A stretch of 64,000 bases of DNA from contig CADAZN010000007.1 of NCBI GenBank assembly GCA_902792435.1, positions 1-64,000 of the forward strand, written 5' to 3'. Under the pieces are notes generated by a model. The model saw nothing but the letters and a program-made list of their open reading frames with translations. It was not told the DNA's origin and searched no databases. Positions 35,025-42,125 of the stretch are shown here, in pieces. How positions within the stretch are numbered: the first letter of the stretch is position 1; the number at the start of each line of letters is the position of its first letter. The position numbers and the translations under genes were made by a program. Source of the DNA: an uncultured Bacteroidales bacterium. GTDB taxonomy: Bacteria > Bacteroidota > Bacteroidia > Bacteroidales > Muribaculaceae.

Positions 35025-35129
35025 CTGTTTTTTTATCACAATTGCAAATACTTGCCTGGAAGAACTTCCTTAAGATTAAAAAAGGTTAATGATTGACGCA
35101 AAACGTGGTTTTTTGCGTCTTTATAGTGT

Positions 35130-35630
35130 ATGAGTGAGAAAGAGTTTGAAGCAAGAGCGGTCGAGCTGCGTGAAAAGGCCGTTGCCACATGCTTGTCGTG
35201 TGGTGCCGACATGATGCAGGCCGAGGATGTGGCGCAAGACGTGCTGCTGCGGTTGTGGCAGATGCGCGACACGCTCGACAGGTATCGCTCACTCGAAGCT
35301 CTTGTAGTGGTGATGGCACGCCACAATCTTGCCTCGCTGCATCGCAATGACAACAGCGTGTCGATTATGTCGGTTAGCGCTAAGCAACTTCAGTCGCAGC
35401 TTATCACGCCCGACGACTCACTCATCTCATCACAAGAGGTTGCGTGGCTCAATGCAGCCATGCGGCGGTTGCCCAGCACTCAGTATGCAGTGCTTCACAT
35501 GCGCCAGGTGGAATGCCTGAGCTACGACGAGATTGCCAGCCGGTTGGGTATCGAGAACAGTACGGCACGGAGCCTGCTCTCAAGAGCGCGCTTTAAATTA
35601 CTAGATGAGATTAAGAAGCGAAAATTTTGA
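35130..35630 (+). CDS. ECF-type RNA polymerase sigma factor
   Basis: The 166-residue protein has a sigma region 2 (AEDVAQDVLLRLWQMRDTLDRY, about residues 31-52) and region 4 (LPSTQYAVLHMRQVECLSYDEIASRLGIENSTARSLLSRARFKL, about 115-158). It is followed by a gene for a likely membrane anti-sigma partner and a secreted protein of unknown function, the usual form of a small envelope-responsive regulon. The start follows a short leader with no clear -7 box. Confidence 0.9.
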   Translation: MSEKEFEARAVELREKAVATCLSCGADMMQAEDVAQDVLLRLWQMRDTLDRYRSLEALVVVMARHNLASLHRNDNSVSIMSVSAKQLQSQLITPDDSLISSQEVAWLNAAMRRLPSTQYAVLHMRQVECLSYDEIASRLGIENSTARSLLSRARFKLLDEIKKRKF

Positions 35631-35696
35631 TTTAGCGAGGGCAGCGTCATGTTTACATGAACATTGCCGAGTGAGAAAAAATTATTCAAATTTACG

Positions 35697-36383
35697 ATGA
35701 ATAACAACGAGAAACACATAGCATCATTGCTCAACTTGTTTATGCAAGGTGAGACCACGCTTGAGCAGGAGCGTGAGCTAAGGCAGTTTTTTGCCTCGAC
35801 TCACGAGATTCCACAGGAATGGGAGCCTTACAAGGAAATGATGGCTTACTTTGATGACGGGATGCCAATAGCAACAGAGTCAACCACAAAGCGAAACATC
35901 GCTCGCCCAATGTGGGCCATTGTTGCCGCCGCTATTGTAGCTATAATCTTTATGGTGGTGCCAAACTTAAAACGTGAGGTTGACCCGAAGGTGTCGACTC
36001 CTCTTCCTCCTCGCCCTGTTGTTATTGCCGATGTTGATACCGCCAAGATTCACGACACCATTGCGGCACCAGTTGTTGCAGCGCCCAAGCCCATAGTGGC
36101 AAAAGTTGAGAAAAAAGCGGAAATAAAGGAAGATTCCTCGGTTAAGAAACAAAAGCATGGAAACGTTTCATCACCCAAAGCTCACTTAGATCCCATGGAG
36201 ATTGAACGTGAGCAAGGCGAGATGGAACTGGCGCAACAAGAACTCATGGCCGACAAACTCATAATAGAGCAAGAACGGCAAGAGATTCTTAGTGAGCAAT
36301 ATGCAGGGCGTGTCCAAGCCTATCAGGCGCAACAGGCAATTGCCAACGAGAATCCACAATTCATTCAAGTAGTATTTAAATAA
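35697..36383 (+). CDS. Single-pass membrane protein, probable anti-sigma partner
   Basis: The 228-residue protein is counted from ATG at 35697 (MNNNEKHIASLLNLF). The N-terminal cytoplasmic part (LFMQGETTLEQERELRQFFAS) resembles the start of FecR/anti-sigma-like proteins in Bacteroidetes. One transmembrane helix lies at about 77-93 (WAIVAAAIVAIIFMVVP). A periplasmic Pro/Ala/Lys-rich linker and a Glu/Gln-rich coiled coil (EREQGEMELAQQEL) follow. It sits 66 bp after the ECF sigma gene. The anti-sigma role is inferred from position and layout. Confidence 0.7.
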   Translation: MNNNEKHIASLLNLFMQGETTLEQERELRQFFASTHEIPQEWEPYKEMMAYFDDGMPIATESTTKRNIARPMWAIVAAAIVAIIFMVVPNLKREVDPKVSTPLPPRPVVIADVDTAKIHDTIAAPVVAAPKPIVAKVEKKAEIKEDSSVKKQKHGNVSSPKAHLDPMEIEREQGEMELAQQELMADKLIIEQERQEILSEQYAGRVQAYQAQQAIANENPQFIQVVFK

Positions 36384-36399
36384 CGAAAACTCCAGCAAT

Positions 36400-37374
36400 A
36401 TGAAAAATCTATTTATCACAATCGCAGTGGCTGCAGTAATGGCAATACTTGCCATCTTTGAATGTGCCGCACAAGAACATGTGGCCGACGCCTACAACAA
36501 GTTCTCAAGGGCTCTTGACAAGGATTACACAAGCATGAGCAAAATCATTAATTACCATAATCCAAGCTCGGGTGATGTCACAGGAGAGTGCATCGTGAAA
36601 CAATTTAGGCTACCAAGCAATAAGGCAGCTCTGATTAAAGATTTAACCCGTGCTATGGCACAAGACAGTGAGAATGCTTATCACAGCGCTGCGGGCAAAG
36701 CTGGCAGCAAGGGGGTGACTTACGCAATAGCTTACGGAACAGGCAAGAACGACTTCGAGCTCATTGGTGCCGACAACGACATGGACTTCATGGTGGTGTG
36801 CTTCAAAGACAAGCAGCAGAGCAACTATCGCACCAGCTATGCTATAGAGTGGAGGCTGGACGATGATGATTATTACACGGGTAAGATATATAAAATTTAC
36901 GGTAAGAAACCCAATGAATATCAGTCGAAAGGCGCATCGATATTAAAGAGCAACTACAACAATGGTTTTTCTCTCAAAGTGGATAGCCTCATTGATTTAA
37001 ATGGTTTGAAAGTGCTAGAGGGAGTTTCACCACAACTCGAAATGCTGGGCCAGCGCCTGGGCAATGGCATGGCCTTGAAGGTTCTCTCTCAAGCAAACGA
37101 TGCAGTAAATGATGATGATGCGACTTGGCTAACCACATTCGCAATGTACTGCAACAAGTTCAAGGAAAAAGTGAAGCAGTCGCCAAGCAAGGGCGCCGCC
37201 TATGCCACCGAGCTCCTCACGATGTGCAAGCGTGCCGATGGCGTGATAAACCAAAGCGAGAAGAAACTGTGCGTCAAGAGCCTGAAAGAATGCCAAAAGT
37301 GCTGCAACGACACCTTTGTCAACGGCCTGCTCGACGAGGCTATCAACTGGCTCAACGGCAAGTACAAGCATTAA
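36400..37374 (+). CDS. Exported protein of unknown function in the ECF cluster
   Basis: The 324-residue protein has a signal peptide (MKNLFITIAVAAVMAILAIFECAAQ). The N-terminal region (YNKFSRALDKDYTSMSKIINY...CIVKQFRLP) recalls the DUF5024-like secreted proteins that accompany ECF sigma factors in Bacteroides, but I do not recognise the family with certainty. The C-terminal part is Lys/Cys-rich (LLTMCKRADGVI, CVKSLKECQKCCND). It begins 17 bp after the anti-sigma-like gene, so it is part of that operon. Confidence 0.75.
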   Translation: MKNLFITIAVAAVMAILAIFECAAQEHVADAYNKFSRALDKDYTSMSKIINYHNPSSGDVTGECIVKQFRLPSNKAALIKDLTRAMAQDSENAYHSAAGKAGSKGVTYAIAYGTGKNDFELIGADNDMDFMVVCFKDKQQSNYRTSYAIEWRLDDDDYYTGKIYKIYGKKPNEYQSKGASILKSNYNNGFSLKVDSLIDLNGLKVLEGVSPQLEMLGQRLGNGMALKVLSQANDAVNDDDATWLTTFAMYCNKFKEKVKQSPSKGAAYATELLTMCKRADGVINQSEKKLCVKSLKECQKCCNDTFVNGLLDEAINWLNGKYKH

Positions 37375-37407
37375 AAACAAGGATAAGGCCTATTATTTCG
37401 GTAACCC

Positions 37408-37438
37408 TTGTGTGTGTCAAGAATAATATGTATCTTTG
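37408..37438 (+). promoter_or_regulatory. Promoter of the 2H phosphoesterase gene
   Basis: TTG at 37408-37410, a 20-nt spacer and TATCTTTG at 37431-37438 form a good -33/-7 pair about 75 nt before the start codon. Confidence 0.55.
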
Positions 37439-37515
37439 TGTTGGAATTATGCCTGAGACAATGAATCTAGGCTGTGAAAATTAGATTAATTGTTTAATAC
37501 TCAACTATTCATTAG

Positions 37516-38040
37516 ATGAAGACATACATAGAAATAAAGGTGCCAATAAGATATGATGCTCATTGGTTTGAGAGCCTGAGAAAAGTCCTTCATTCCGTTG
37601 ATGTTAGATGGCAAAAGGGGTACTATCACATCACGATGGCTTTCATGGATGAGACGGCCGAACGTGCCGATTGGAAGTCGATATTGGATAAACACTTTGG
37701 CCAAATCCCAGCTTTTGAGTTTACATTTGATAAGATTGATGTGTTCACCTCAAGGCCTGGTAAGCACATTGTCTATTTGACTGCCACACAAGTGCCCCAG
37801 CGCTTTGCGTCTCTTGTGGAAGCTGTAAGAGATGAAATGGTGGGTGCAGGATGTAGGATTCAGTCTGATTTTAAATTGCATGTCACATTAGGCAGGGCAA
37901 ACTTCCCAAATTCCAAATTGAACACAATACGTGAAAGAATAAACACAATAGTTGTGCCCAAGTTGTCTTTGACATTGACTGATGTTGATTTCAGGGTGTT
38001 TAGGGGACCAGTCATTTATGAGACTTCGATGTCGAAATAA
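37516..38040 (+). CDS. 2H phosphoesterase / 2'-5' RNA ligase-like protein
   Basis: The 174-residue protein shows the two HxT/S motifs of the 2H superfamily: YHITMAF at about residue 37 and LHVTLGR at about 121. The family includes RNA ligases (ThpR) and cyclic phosphodiesterases acting on RNA or nucleotide ends. It is a single gene with its own promoter; no RNA repair neighbours are visible. The substrate is not predictable. Confidence 0.82.
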   Translation: MKTYIEIKVPIRYDAHWFESLRKVLHSVDVRWQKGYYHITMAFMDETAERADWKSILDKHFGQIPAFEFTFDKIDVFTSRPGKHIVYLTATQVPQRFASLVEAVRDEMVGAGCRIQSDFKLHVTLGRANFPNSKLNTIRERINTIVVPKLSLTLTDVDFRVFRGPVIYETSMSK

Positions 38041-38078
38041 CGCTCTCAGTATATAGAATACTGTCACACCAATAGTTC

Positions 38079-38122
38079 AAAAAAGTAATCCCTCGATAAT
38101 CATGTGCTATCGAGGGATTACT
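38079..38122. terminator. Strong hairpin between convergent genes
   Basis: AGTAATCCCTCGATA and TATCGAGGGATTACT form a perfect 15-bp stem with a 9-nt loop. On the minus strand it is followed by TTTTTT, so it terminates the gene ending at 38142 and probably also the plus-strand gene. Confidence 0.8.
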
Positions 38123-38141
38123 TTGATAAATTGTGATAGGG

Positions 38142-39191
38142 TTAACGCATCACCTTAACGGCGCGGGTTGTGCCGTCTTGCATGCGCATCTGCTTGATGA
38201 GCAAGCCAGTGGCATTGGCGTCAACCTTGCGGCCCTGCAGGTCGTAGTAGCTGGTTTCAACCTCATTGTTGGTGTTGACTTCGCTGATGGCTGTTGGCTT
38301 GAGCTGATACCAGAAGATTTCGCTCTCACGAGTCTCGCGAGACTTGTCGCCCACAGTGTAGATGCTCTTCACGCCAATAGCGTTCCACTCATCAATATCA
38401 TCGCCATAGATGTAGACTTGCTTGCCGGCAACGTCAATGTCGTAATAGTCGGTGAAGTTGTAAGGAACCACGGTCATGTTCTCTTCAATGAATTCGTAGT
38501 CGTCGGTGGTGAACTCATACACACTCTGCTCGCCATTGCGGTCAACAAGAAGCTGGTAGCTTAGCAGTGCGGCAAAGATGTCGTTGCCATCAACGTCCTT
38601 GGCAGGGATGGTCATCTTTACATAGTGGCCGTAGTCATCCTCGGTAAATTCGGTGATTGTGGGAGTGGCTGGAGTGGCGATTTCAGCTACAGCCTTGGTT
38701 AGGGTCACGTTGATAAACTCGTCAAGAATCTCTCCCTCGACCGATGTGGTGTAACCATCGAGCGCAGTGAGCACGCTAGCGTCGTCGTTTACAGTGAATG
38801 TGGCACCATCAAAGTTCAGTTCGTAAGCATCGCCCCAGAATTCAAATATTCCCATATAGGCTGCGGGGAATGTAGCTACTCCATCGGCAATGGTGCCTTT
38901 CACCCAACCATCGGTTAAGTATTCACTCAGGCCCTTGATGTAAACATCGTTGTTGTCAAGAACTACAAACACCTCAAATGTCTTGTCTTGGTTGATATAG
39001 GTATCGTGGCCCTGGAAGTTGTAGAGCATTTGCTCGGCACCGGCGGGAGGCGTAACGATGTCGCCTTCGGCTTTCACTGTGACATTGGCTTTTGCATTTT
39101 GCAATTTAGCGGCCTTGTCTTGGTTGATGACTCCGGCTTGTGCAATCATTGCCACAAAGCCAGCAAGAAGTAGAAGAGTAATTTTTTTCAT
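38142..39191 (-). CDS. Secreted protein with type IX-like C-terminal tail
   Basis: The protein has about 349 residues counted from ATG at 39191 (MKKITLLLLAGFVAMIAQAGV, a clean signal peptide); an upstream in-frame ATG would add four residues. The body is beta-rich (DNNDVYIKGLSEYLTDGWVKG, MGIFEFWGDAYELNFDGATF) with no recognised catalytic motif. It ends YDLQGRKVDANATGLLIKQ and TTRAVKVMR, which resembles the C-terminal sorting domain pattern (Y-x-L-x-G-x-x-V ... G-[IL]-x-I) of type IX secretion clients. It is likely exported to the surface through the Por system. Confidence 0.75.
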   Translation of the reverse strand: MKKITLLLLAGFVAMIAQAGVINQDKAAKLQNAKANVTVKAEGDIVTPPAGAEQMLYNFQGHDTYINQDKTFEVFVVLDNNDVYIKGLSEYLTDGWVKGTIADGVATFPAAYMGIFEFWGDAYELNFDGATFTVNDDASVLTALDGYTTSVEGEILDEFINVTLTKAVAEIATPATPTITEFTEDDYGHYVKMTIPAKDVDGNDIFAALLSYQLLVDRNGEQSVYEFTTDDYEFIEENMTVVPYNFTDYYDIDVAGKQVYIYGDDIDEWNAIGVKSIYTVGDKSRETRESEIFWYQLKPTAISEVNTNNEVETSYYDLQGRKVDANATGLLIKQMRMQDGTTRAVKVMR

Positions 39192-39239
39192 ACGCGTGTA
39201 CAAATTATATGGTTAATAATACTTGATTTTTCAACTTTG

Positions 39240-39247
39240 CAAAAATA
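39240..39247 (-). promoter_or_regulatory. -7 box for the secreted protein
   Basis: TATTTTTG on the minus strand fits TAnnTTTG and lies about 50 nt upstream of the start at 39191. Confidence 0.4.
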
Positions 39248-39300
39248 GTAAAAAATGTAATAAGTATACTTTTATGGATAATTATTTTTAGTTTATAACA

Positions 39301-39314
39301 TTGATTTGAATCAA
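39301..39314. promoter_or_regulatory. FNR-type box, distal
   Basis: TTGATTTGAATCAA is an exact match to the FNR consensus TTGAT-N4-ATCAA. It lies in the divergent region between the secreted-protein gene and the Crp/Fnr gene. Confidence 0.6.
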
Positions 39315-39402
39315 GAAGTTGAACTTTATTCGCATTTTTTTGCAACAAAAACGACACTTGTTACGTCTATTGGATGAGTGTGGGCATCGAGGCCTCTCGA
39401 CA

Positions 39403-39416
39403 TTGAGCATAATCAA
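39403..39416. promoter_or_regulatory. FNR-like box, middle
   Basis: TTGAGCATAATCAA matches TTGAT-N4-ATCAA in nine of ten positions. Confidence 0.5.
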
Positions 39417-39441
39417 CTTTTACTGATTGTGAAGATAGAAA

Positions 39442-39485
39442 TTGACTATGGTCAACGCCGATTGATGCTTTATCACATAACTTTG
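39442..39485 (+). promoter_or_regulatory. Crp/Fnr gene promoter with proximal FNR-like box
   Basis: TTGACTATGGTCAA (39442-39455) is a perfect inverted repeat of FNR-like form (TTGAC-N4-GTCAA), and TAACTTTG (39478-39485) is the -7 box. The repeat centre falls about 42 bp upstream of the predicted start near 39491, the position used by class II activators. The ATG at 39496 follows only a few bases later. Confidence 0.6.
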
Positions 39486-39495
39486 CAAAAAAAAA

Positions 39496-40050
39496 ATGAC
39501 ATTCCTGGATTTTACAAATAAAGATTTTTATATAGTCGCCAAACAGTTGTTGCTCAGTAAAGGGAAAAAGATTGAGCTGGCTAAGGGCGACTTCTTGTGC
39601 CGCATTGGAGACATGGGCAATAGGGTGGGGCTGCTCACCAGTGGCTCATTAAAATACTCACGATTCACGACCCGTGGTAACGAGCGCATCATCTCCTTTG
39701 CTTTCACTGGTGACCTGGTTGCGAGTTACAGCGCAATGCGCAACAACGCCCCCAGCCCTGTAAACATTGTGGCGCTTGAGAGTTCTACAATCTACCTAAT
39801 GCCCATTGCTCAGGTTGATGCGGCTATTGGGCTTCAATTAAGAATGAAACTTAGCGAGGCGGTTGCCCACAAGGCACTGCTTGAGGCAATCGACAGTTGC
39901 TGCCTCACAGCCGAGGAGCGATACTTGGAATTGCAGCGTCGCTTCCCCGACATACACAACCGCCTCACCAATCGCACTATTGCTAGCTATTTGGGCATCA
40001 CACCCGAGTCGCTGAGCCGGCTGTGCAAGAGGTTGAATACAACATCTTAA
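39496..40050 (+). CDS. Crp/Fnr family transcriptional regulator
   Basis: The 184-residue protein has a cyclic-nucleotide-binding-like beta-roll (KGDFLCRIGDMGNRVGLLTSGSLKY, about residues 31-55). The C-terminal winged helix has recognition helix IASYLGITPESLSRLCKRL. The E-x-x-S-R pattern in PESLSR is that of FNR (Glu209, Ser212, Arg213), consistent with TTGAT-type sites. The N-terminal cysteine cluster that holds the FNR iron-sulfur centre is absent, so any oxygen or redox sensing must work otherwise. Three FNR-like boxes upstream suggest autoregulation. Confidence 0.88.
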   Translation: MTFLDFTNKDFYIVAKQLLLSKGKKIELAKGDFLCRIGDMGNRVGLLTSGSLKYSRFTTRGNERIISFAFTGDLVASYSAMRNNAPSPVNIVALESSTIYLMPIAQVDAAIGLQLRMKLSEAVAHKALLEAIDSCCLTAEERYLELQRRFPDIHNRLTNRTIASYLGITPESLSRLCKRLNTTS

Positions 40051-40159
40051 ATTTACCCTAACACATTAAACTGCAATAAAATACCTAACGATAAGCTTGT
40101 GAAAGTCGCTCGCAAAGTAGCAGTTAATGATTAAACTTCAAACACATTAATAAAAAAGT

Positions 40160-40185
40160 ATAGCGTCCTAGTGATAGGGCGCTAT
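40160..40185. terminator. Hairpin after the Crp/Fnr gene
   Basis: ATAGCGTCCTA pairs with TAGGGCGCTAT (11 bp, one GU) around GTGA. The T run (TTTTTT) lies on its minus-strand side; on the plus strand only CTTAATTGTTAT follows. Confidence 0.5.
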
Positions 40186-40266
40186 CTTAATTGTTATAGC
40201 TTATTGAAAAAGATAAGCGCAAATGGGTGATGTTTCGTAAAATGATTAAAAATTATTAAAAAACGA

Positions 40267-40306
40267 GATAAATTTATCGTTTTTCGATAAATGTGTTATA
40301 TCTTTG
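40267..40306 (+). promoter_or_regulatory. DUF2975-HTH operon promoter with nested operators
   Basis: TATCTTTG at 40299-40306 is the -7 box. Upstream, GATAAATTTATC (40267-40278) is a perfect palindrome, and TTTATCG/CGATAAA (40273-40279, 40285-40291) form an overlapping inverted repeat. Three half-sites of (C)GATAAA thus cover the -33 region, a likely site for the HTH protein encoded in the operon. Confidence 0.55.
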
Positions 40307-40362
40307 CTGGCGAAATCTAATGTTTAACCCTTCCCGAGCTCGGGTTTAAACTTTTCTACGTT

Positions 40363-40845
40363 ATGAGTAAAAAAACAGTAAAATTCCTGAAAATCGTGTG
40401 TTACGTGATGTTGGCACTCATCCCATTGTGGCTTATCTTCTATGGTGTGCAATCCTATTTTGTTCTCACCACAGGCAGTGGCGAGGGAGTGATTAACTGG
40501 GACTCACCTCGCATAGGGGTGAAAGTGACCTTCTTCATCCTGCACCGCCTTGCTATGCTTACTATGGCTGGACTCTTCACTGCCTTTATAATTAATATAT
40601 TAAGGTATTTGAAAGACGGCACTATTTTTAGCCGTGCCAATGTGATACTGCTCTGGGTGATGGTGCTGGTGTTGCCCATCTACTCTTTCTTGAGCGATAA
40701 CATGAGCATCGCTTGCGCCAAAACCGACGAGCTGGCCGTAGTTGTTACCGACAACGTGTTCCTCTATCCACTGGTGGCATTAATCATCGCCTCGCTCTAC
40801 AAGATTGCCTACGACGTTGCCGAAGAACAAAAACTAACAATTTAA
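40363..40845 (+). CDS. DUF2975 membrane protein
   Basis: The 160-residue protein has four predicted helices (VCYVMLALIPLWLIFYGV; FFILHRLAMLTMAGLFTAFIIN; VILLWVMVLVLPIYSFL; VFLYPLVALIIASLYKIAY). The pattern ILRYLKDGTIFSRANV between helices 2 and 3 is typical of DUF2975. These proteins are almost always encoded next to a small HTH regulator, as here, 4 bp upstream of it. They are thought to sense a membrane signal and control the regulator, but the function is not established. Confidence 0.85.
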   Translation: MSKKTVKFLKIVCYVMLALIPLWLIFYGVQSYFVLTTGSGEGVINWDSPRIGVKVTFFILHRLAMLTMAGLFTAFIINILRYLKDGTIFSRANVILLWVMVLVLPIYSFLSDNMSIACAKTDELAVVVTDNVFLYPLVALIIASLYKIAYDVAEEQKLTI

Positions 40846-40849
40846 AGCT

Positions 40850-41068
40850 ATGATAGTCGTAAATCTTGATGTGATGATGGCGCGGCGCAAGATGTCGCTG
40901 GGCGAGCTTAGCGAGAAGGTGGGCATAACCCTCGCCAACCTCTCAATCCTGAAAAACGGCAAGGCCAAGGCTGTGCGACTCACGACCCTCGACGCCATTT
41001 GCCGAGCCCTCGACTGCACCCCAGGCGACATCCTGGAGTACCGTCCCGATGAGAGTGAACAAAAATAA
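40850..41068 (+). CDS. Small Cro/C1-type HTH regulator
   Basis: The 72-residue protein is essentially one helix-turn-helix: MARRKMSLGELSEKVGITLANLSILKNGKAKAVRLTTLDAICRALDCTPGDILEY. It belongs to the HTH_26-like partners of DUF2975 proteins. It likely binds the GATAAA palindromes in the operon promoter and controls its own operon together with the membrane protein. Confidence 0.9.
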   Translation: MIVVNLDVMMARRKMSLGELSEKVGITLANLSILKNGKAKAVRLTTLDAICRALDCTPGDILEYRPDESEQK

Positions 41069-41100
41069 ACATAAAAAACTTCATTAATATTCAACTAACT

Positions 41101-42024
41101 ATGAGAAAAAAACTTACTTTATTGCTTGTGGCAATCATGGCATTGCCAAGTCTGTGTGCTGCAAGCGATGCAATCAAGGATGACTCGGTGAAAGTCATCA
41201 AGAATCCCGAACAAGTAACTATTACCAAGCGAGATGGATTGTTTCGCCTAAATGTCGACGGCAACGACCAAGACAAGGACTACCGCTATGAATACCTTGT
41301 CAAGGAACGCTATGACGGCAAGCTCTATGTGCAAGAGAGCGAGGGAGGTAGCGTGAAGTTTCGTCACCCATTTTCGAAGTGCGACAGCAACTACAAGAAG
41401 CCACACTGGGAAGTGTTCACAAGCGACCTTATGTTTGGCTGGGGTGGTCACAGTGTTGCCAGCGCCGACCGTGACTTGTTAAAGAAATCGATGTCGGAAA
41501 TCGGTATCCTGAATCTCGTGTCTCTAGCACGCGTGTTTAATCAAGGACGCTCCCGCGTTTCGCTGGGTGTGGGCTTCAACTGGCACCGTTACAATCTCGA
41601 GAAACCGTTCTTCTGGACTCGTAGCAATGAGGGAGTTTTAGGCTACGGAGAATTACTTGAGCCTTTCGACAAGCATCGTGCCACACTAATCGTGCGCTCA
41701 ATGCAGTTCCCACTGATGTTCAACCAGTCGCTGGGCAAGGGGTGGAATGTGGCTTTAGGTGCAGTGATGAACTGGAACTTCTATGCCGACTACCACAACT
41801 CTTATCGCATAGGTAAGAGCGACTACACCGAGACAACACGCGGCTTGAATCAGCGCAAAATCTCGTTCGACGGCATCGCCGAGTTAAGCTGGGGTGGACT
41901 CGGCATTTATGTCCGCTATGCACCACAATCGGTAATGAAAGACGGCTGGGGTCCCGAAATCAAGAACCGCTGGACTGTGGGACTCGTGCTCCGTGGCTTC
42001 GGCTTCGGCCGCCATCGCAAATAA
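41101..42024 (+). CDS. Exported outer-membrane beta-barrel-like protein
   Basis: The 307-residue protein has a signal peptide (MRKKLTLLLVAIMALPSLCAA). Alternating polar/aromatic strands follow (VSLGVGFNWHRYNLEK, WNVALGAVMNWNFYADYHNSYRIG, LGIYVRYAPQSV), ending WTVGLVLRGFGFGRHRK. It looks like a small outer-membrane barrel of the kind annotated as PorT-like or DUF-type in Bacteroidales, but I do not assign a family. It starts 32 bp after the HTH gene, and a strong terminator follows, so it is the last gene of the DUF2975 operon. Confidence 0.8.
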   Translation: MRKKLTLLLVAIMALPSLCAASDAIKDDSVKVIKNPEQVTITKRDGLFRLNVDGNDQDKDYRYEYLVKERYDGKLYVQESEGGSVKFRHPFSKCDSNYKKPHWEVFTSDLMFGWGGHSVASADRDLLKKSMSEIGILNLVSLARVFNQGRSRVSLGVGFNWHRYNLEKPFFWTRSNEGVLGYGELLEPFDKHRATLIVRSMQFPLMFNQSLGKGWNVALGAVMNWNFYADYHNSYRIGKSDYTETTRGLNQRKISFDGIAELSWGGLGIYVRYAPQSVMKDGWGPEIKNRWTVGLVLRGFGFGRHRK

Positions 42025-42050
42025 AGTACACAATGCTTAAATTGTTAAAA

Positions 42051-42090
42051 ATGCAACATCGAGTGACGACCTTGATGTTGCATTTTTTTT
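42051..42090 (+). terminator. Intrinsic terminator of the DUF2975 operon
   Basis: ATGCAACATC and GATGTTGCAT form a perfect 10-bp stem around a 13-nt loop, followed by seven T. Confidence 0.85.
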
Positions 42091-42125
42091 GCTTGGAGAG
42101 GGAGTTGCGGCACCCTTTTTTCTAT

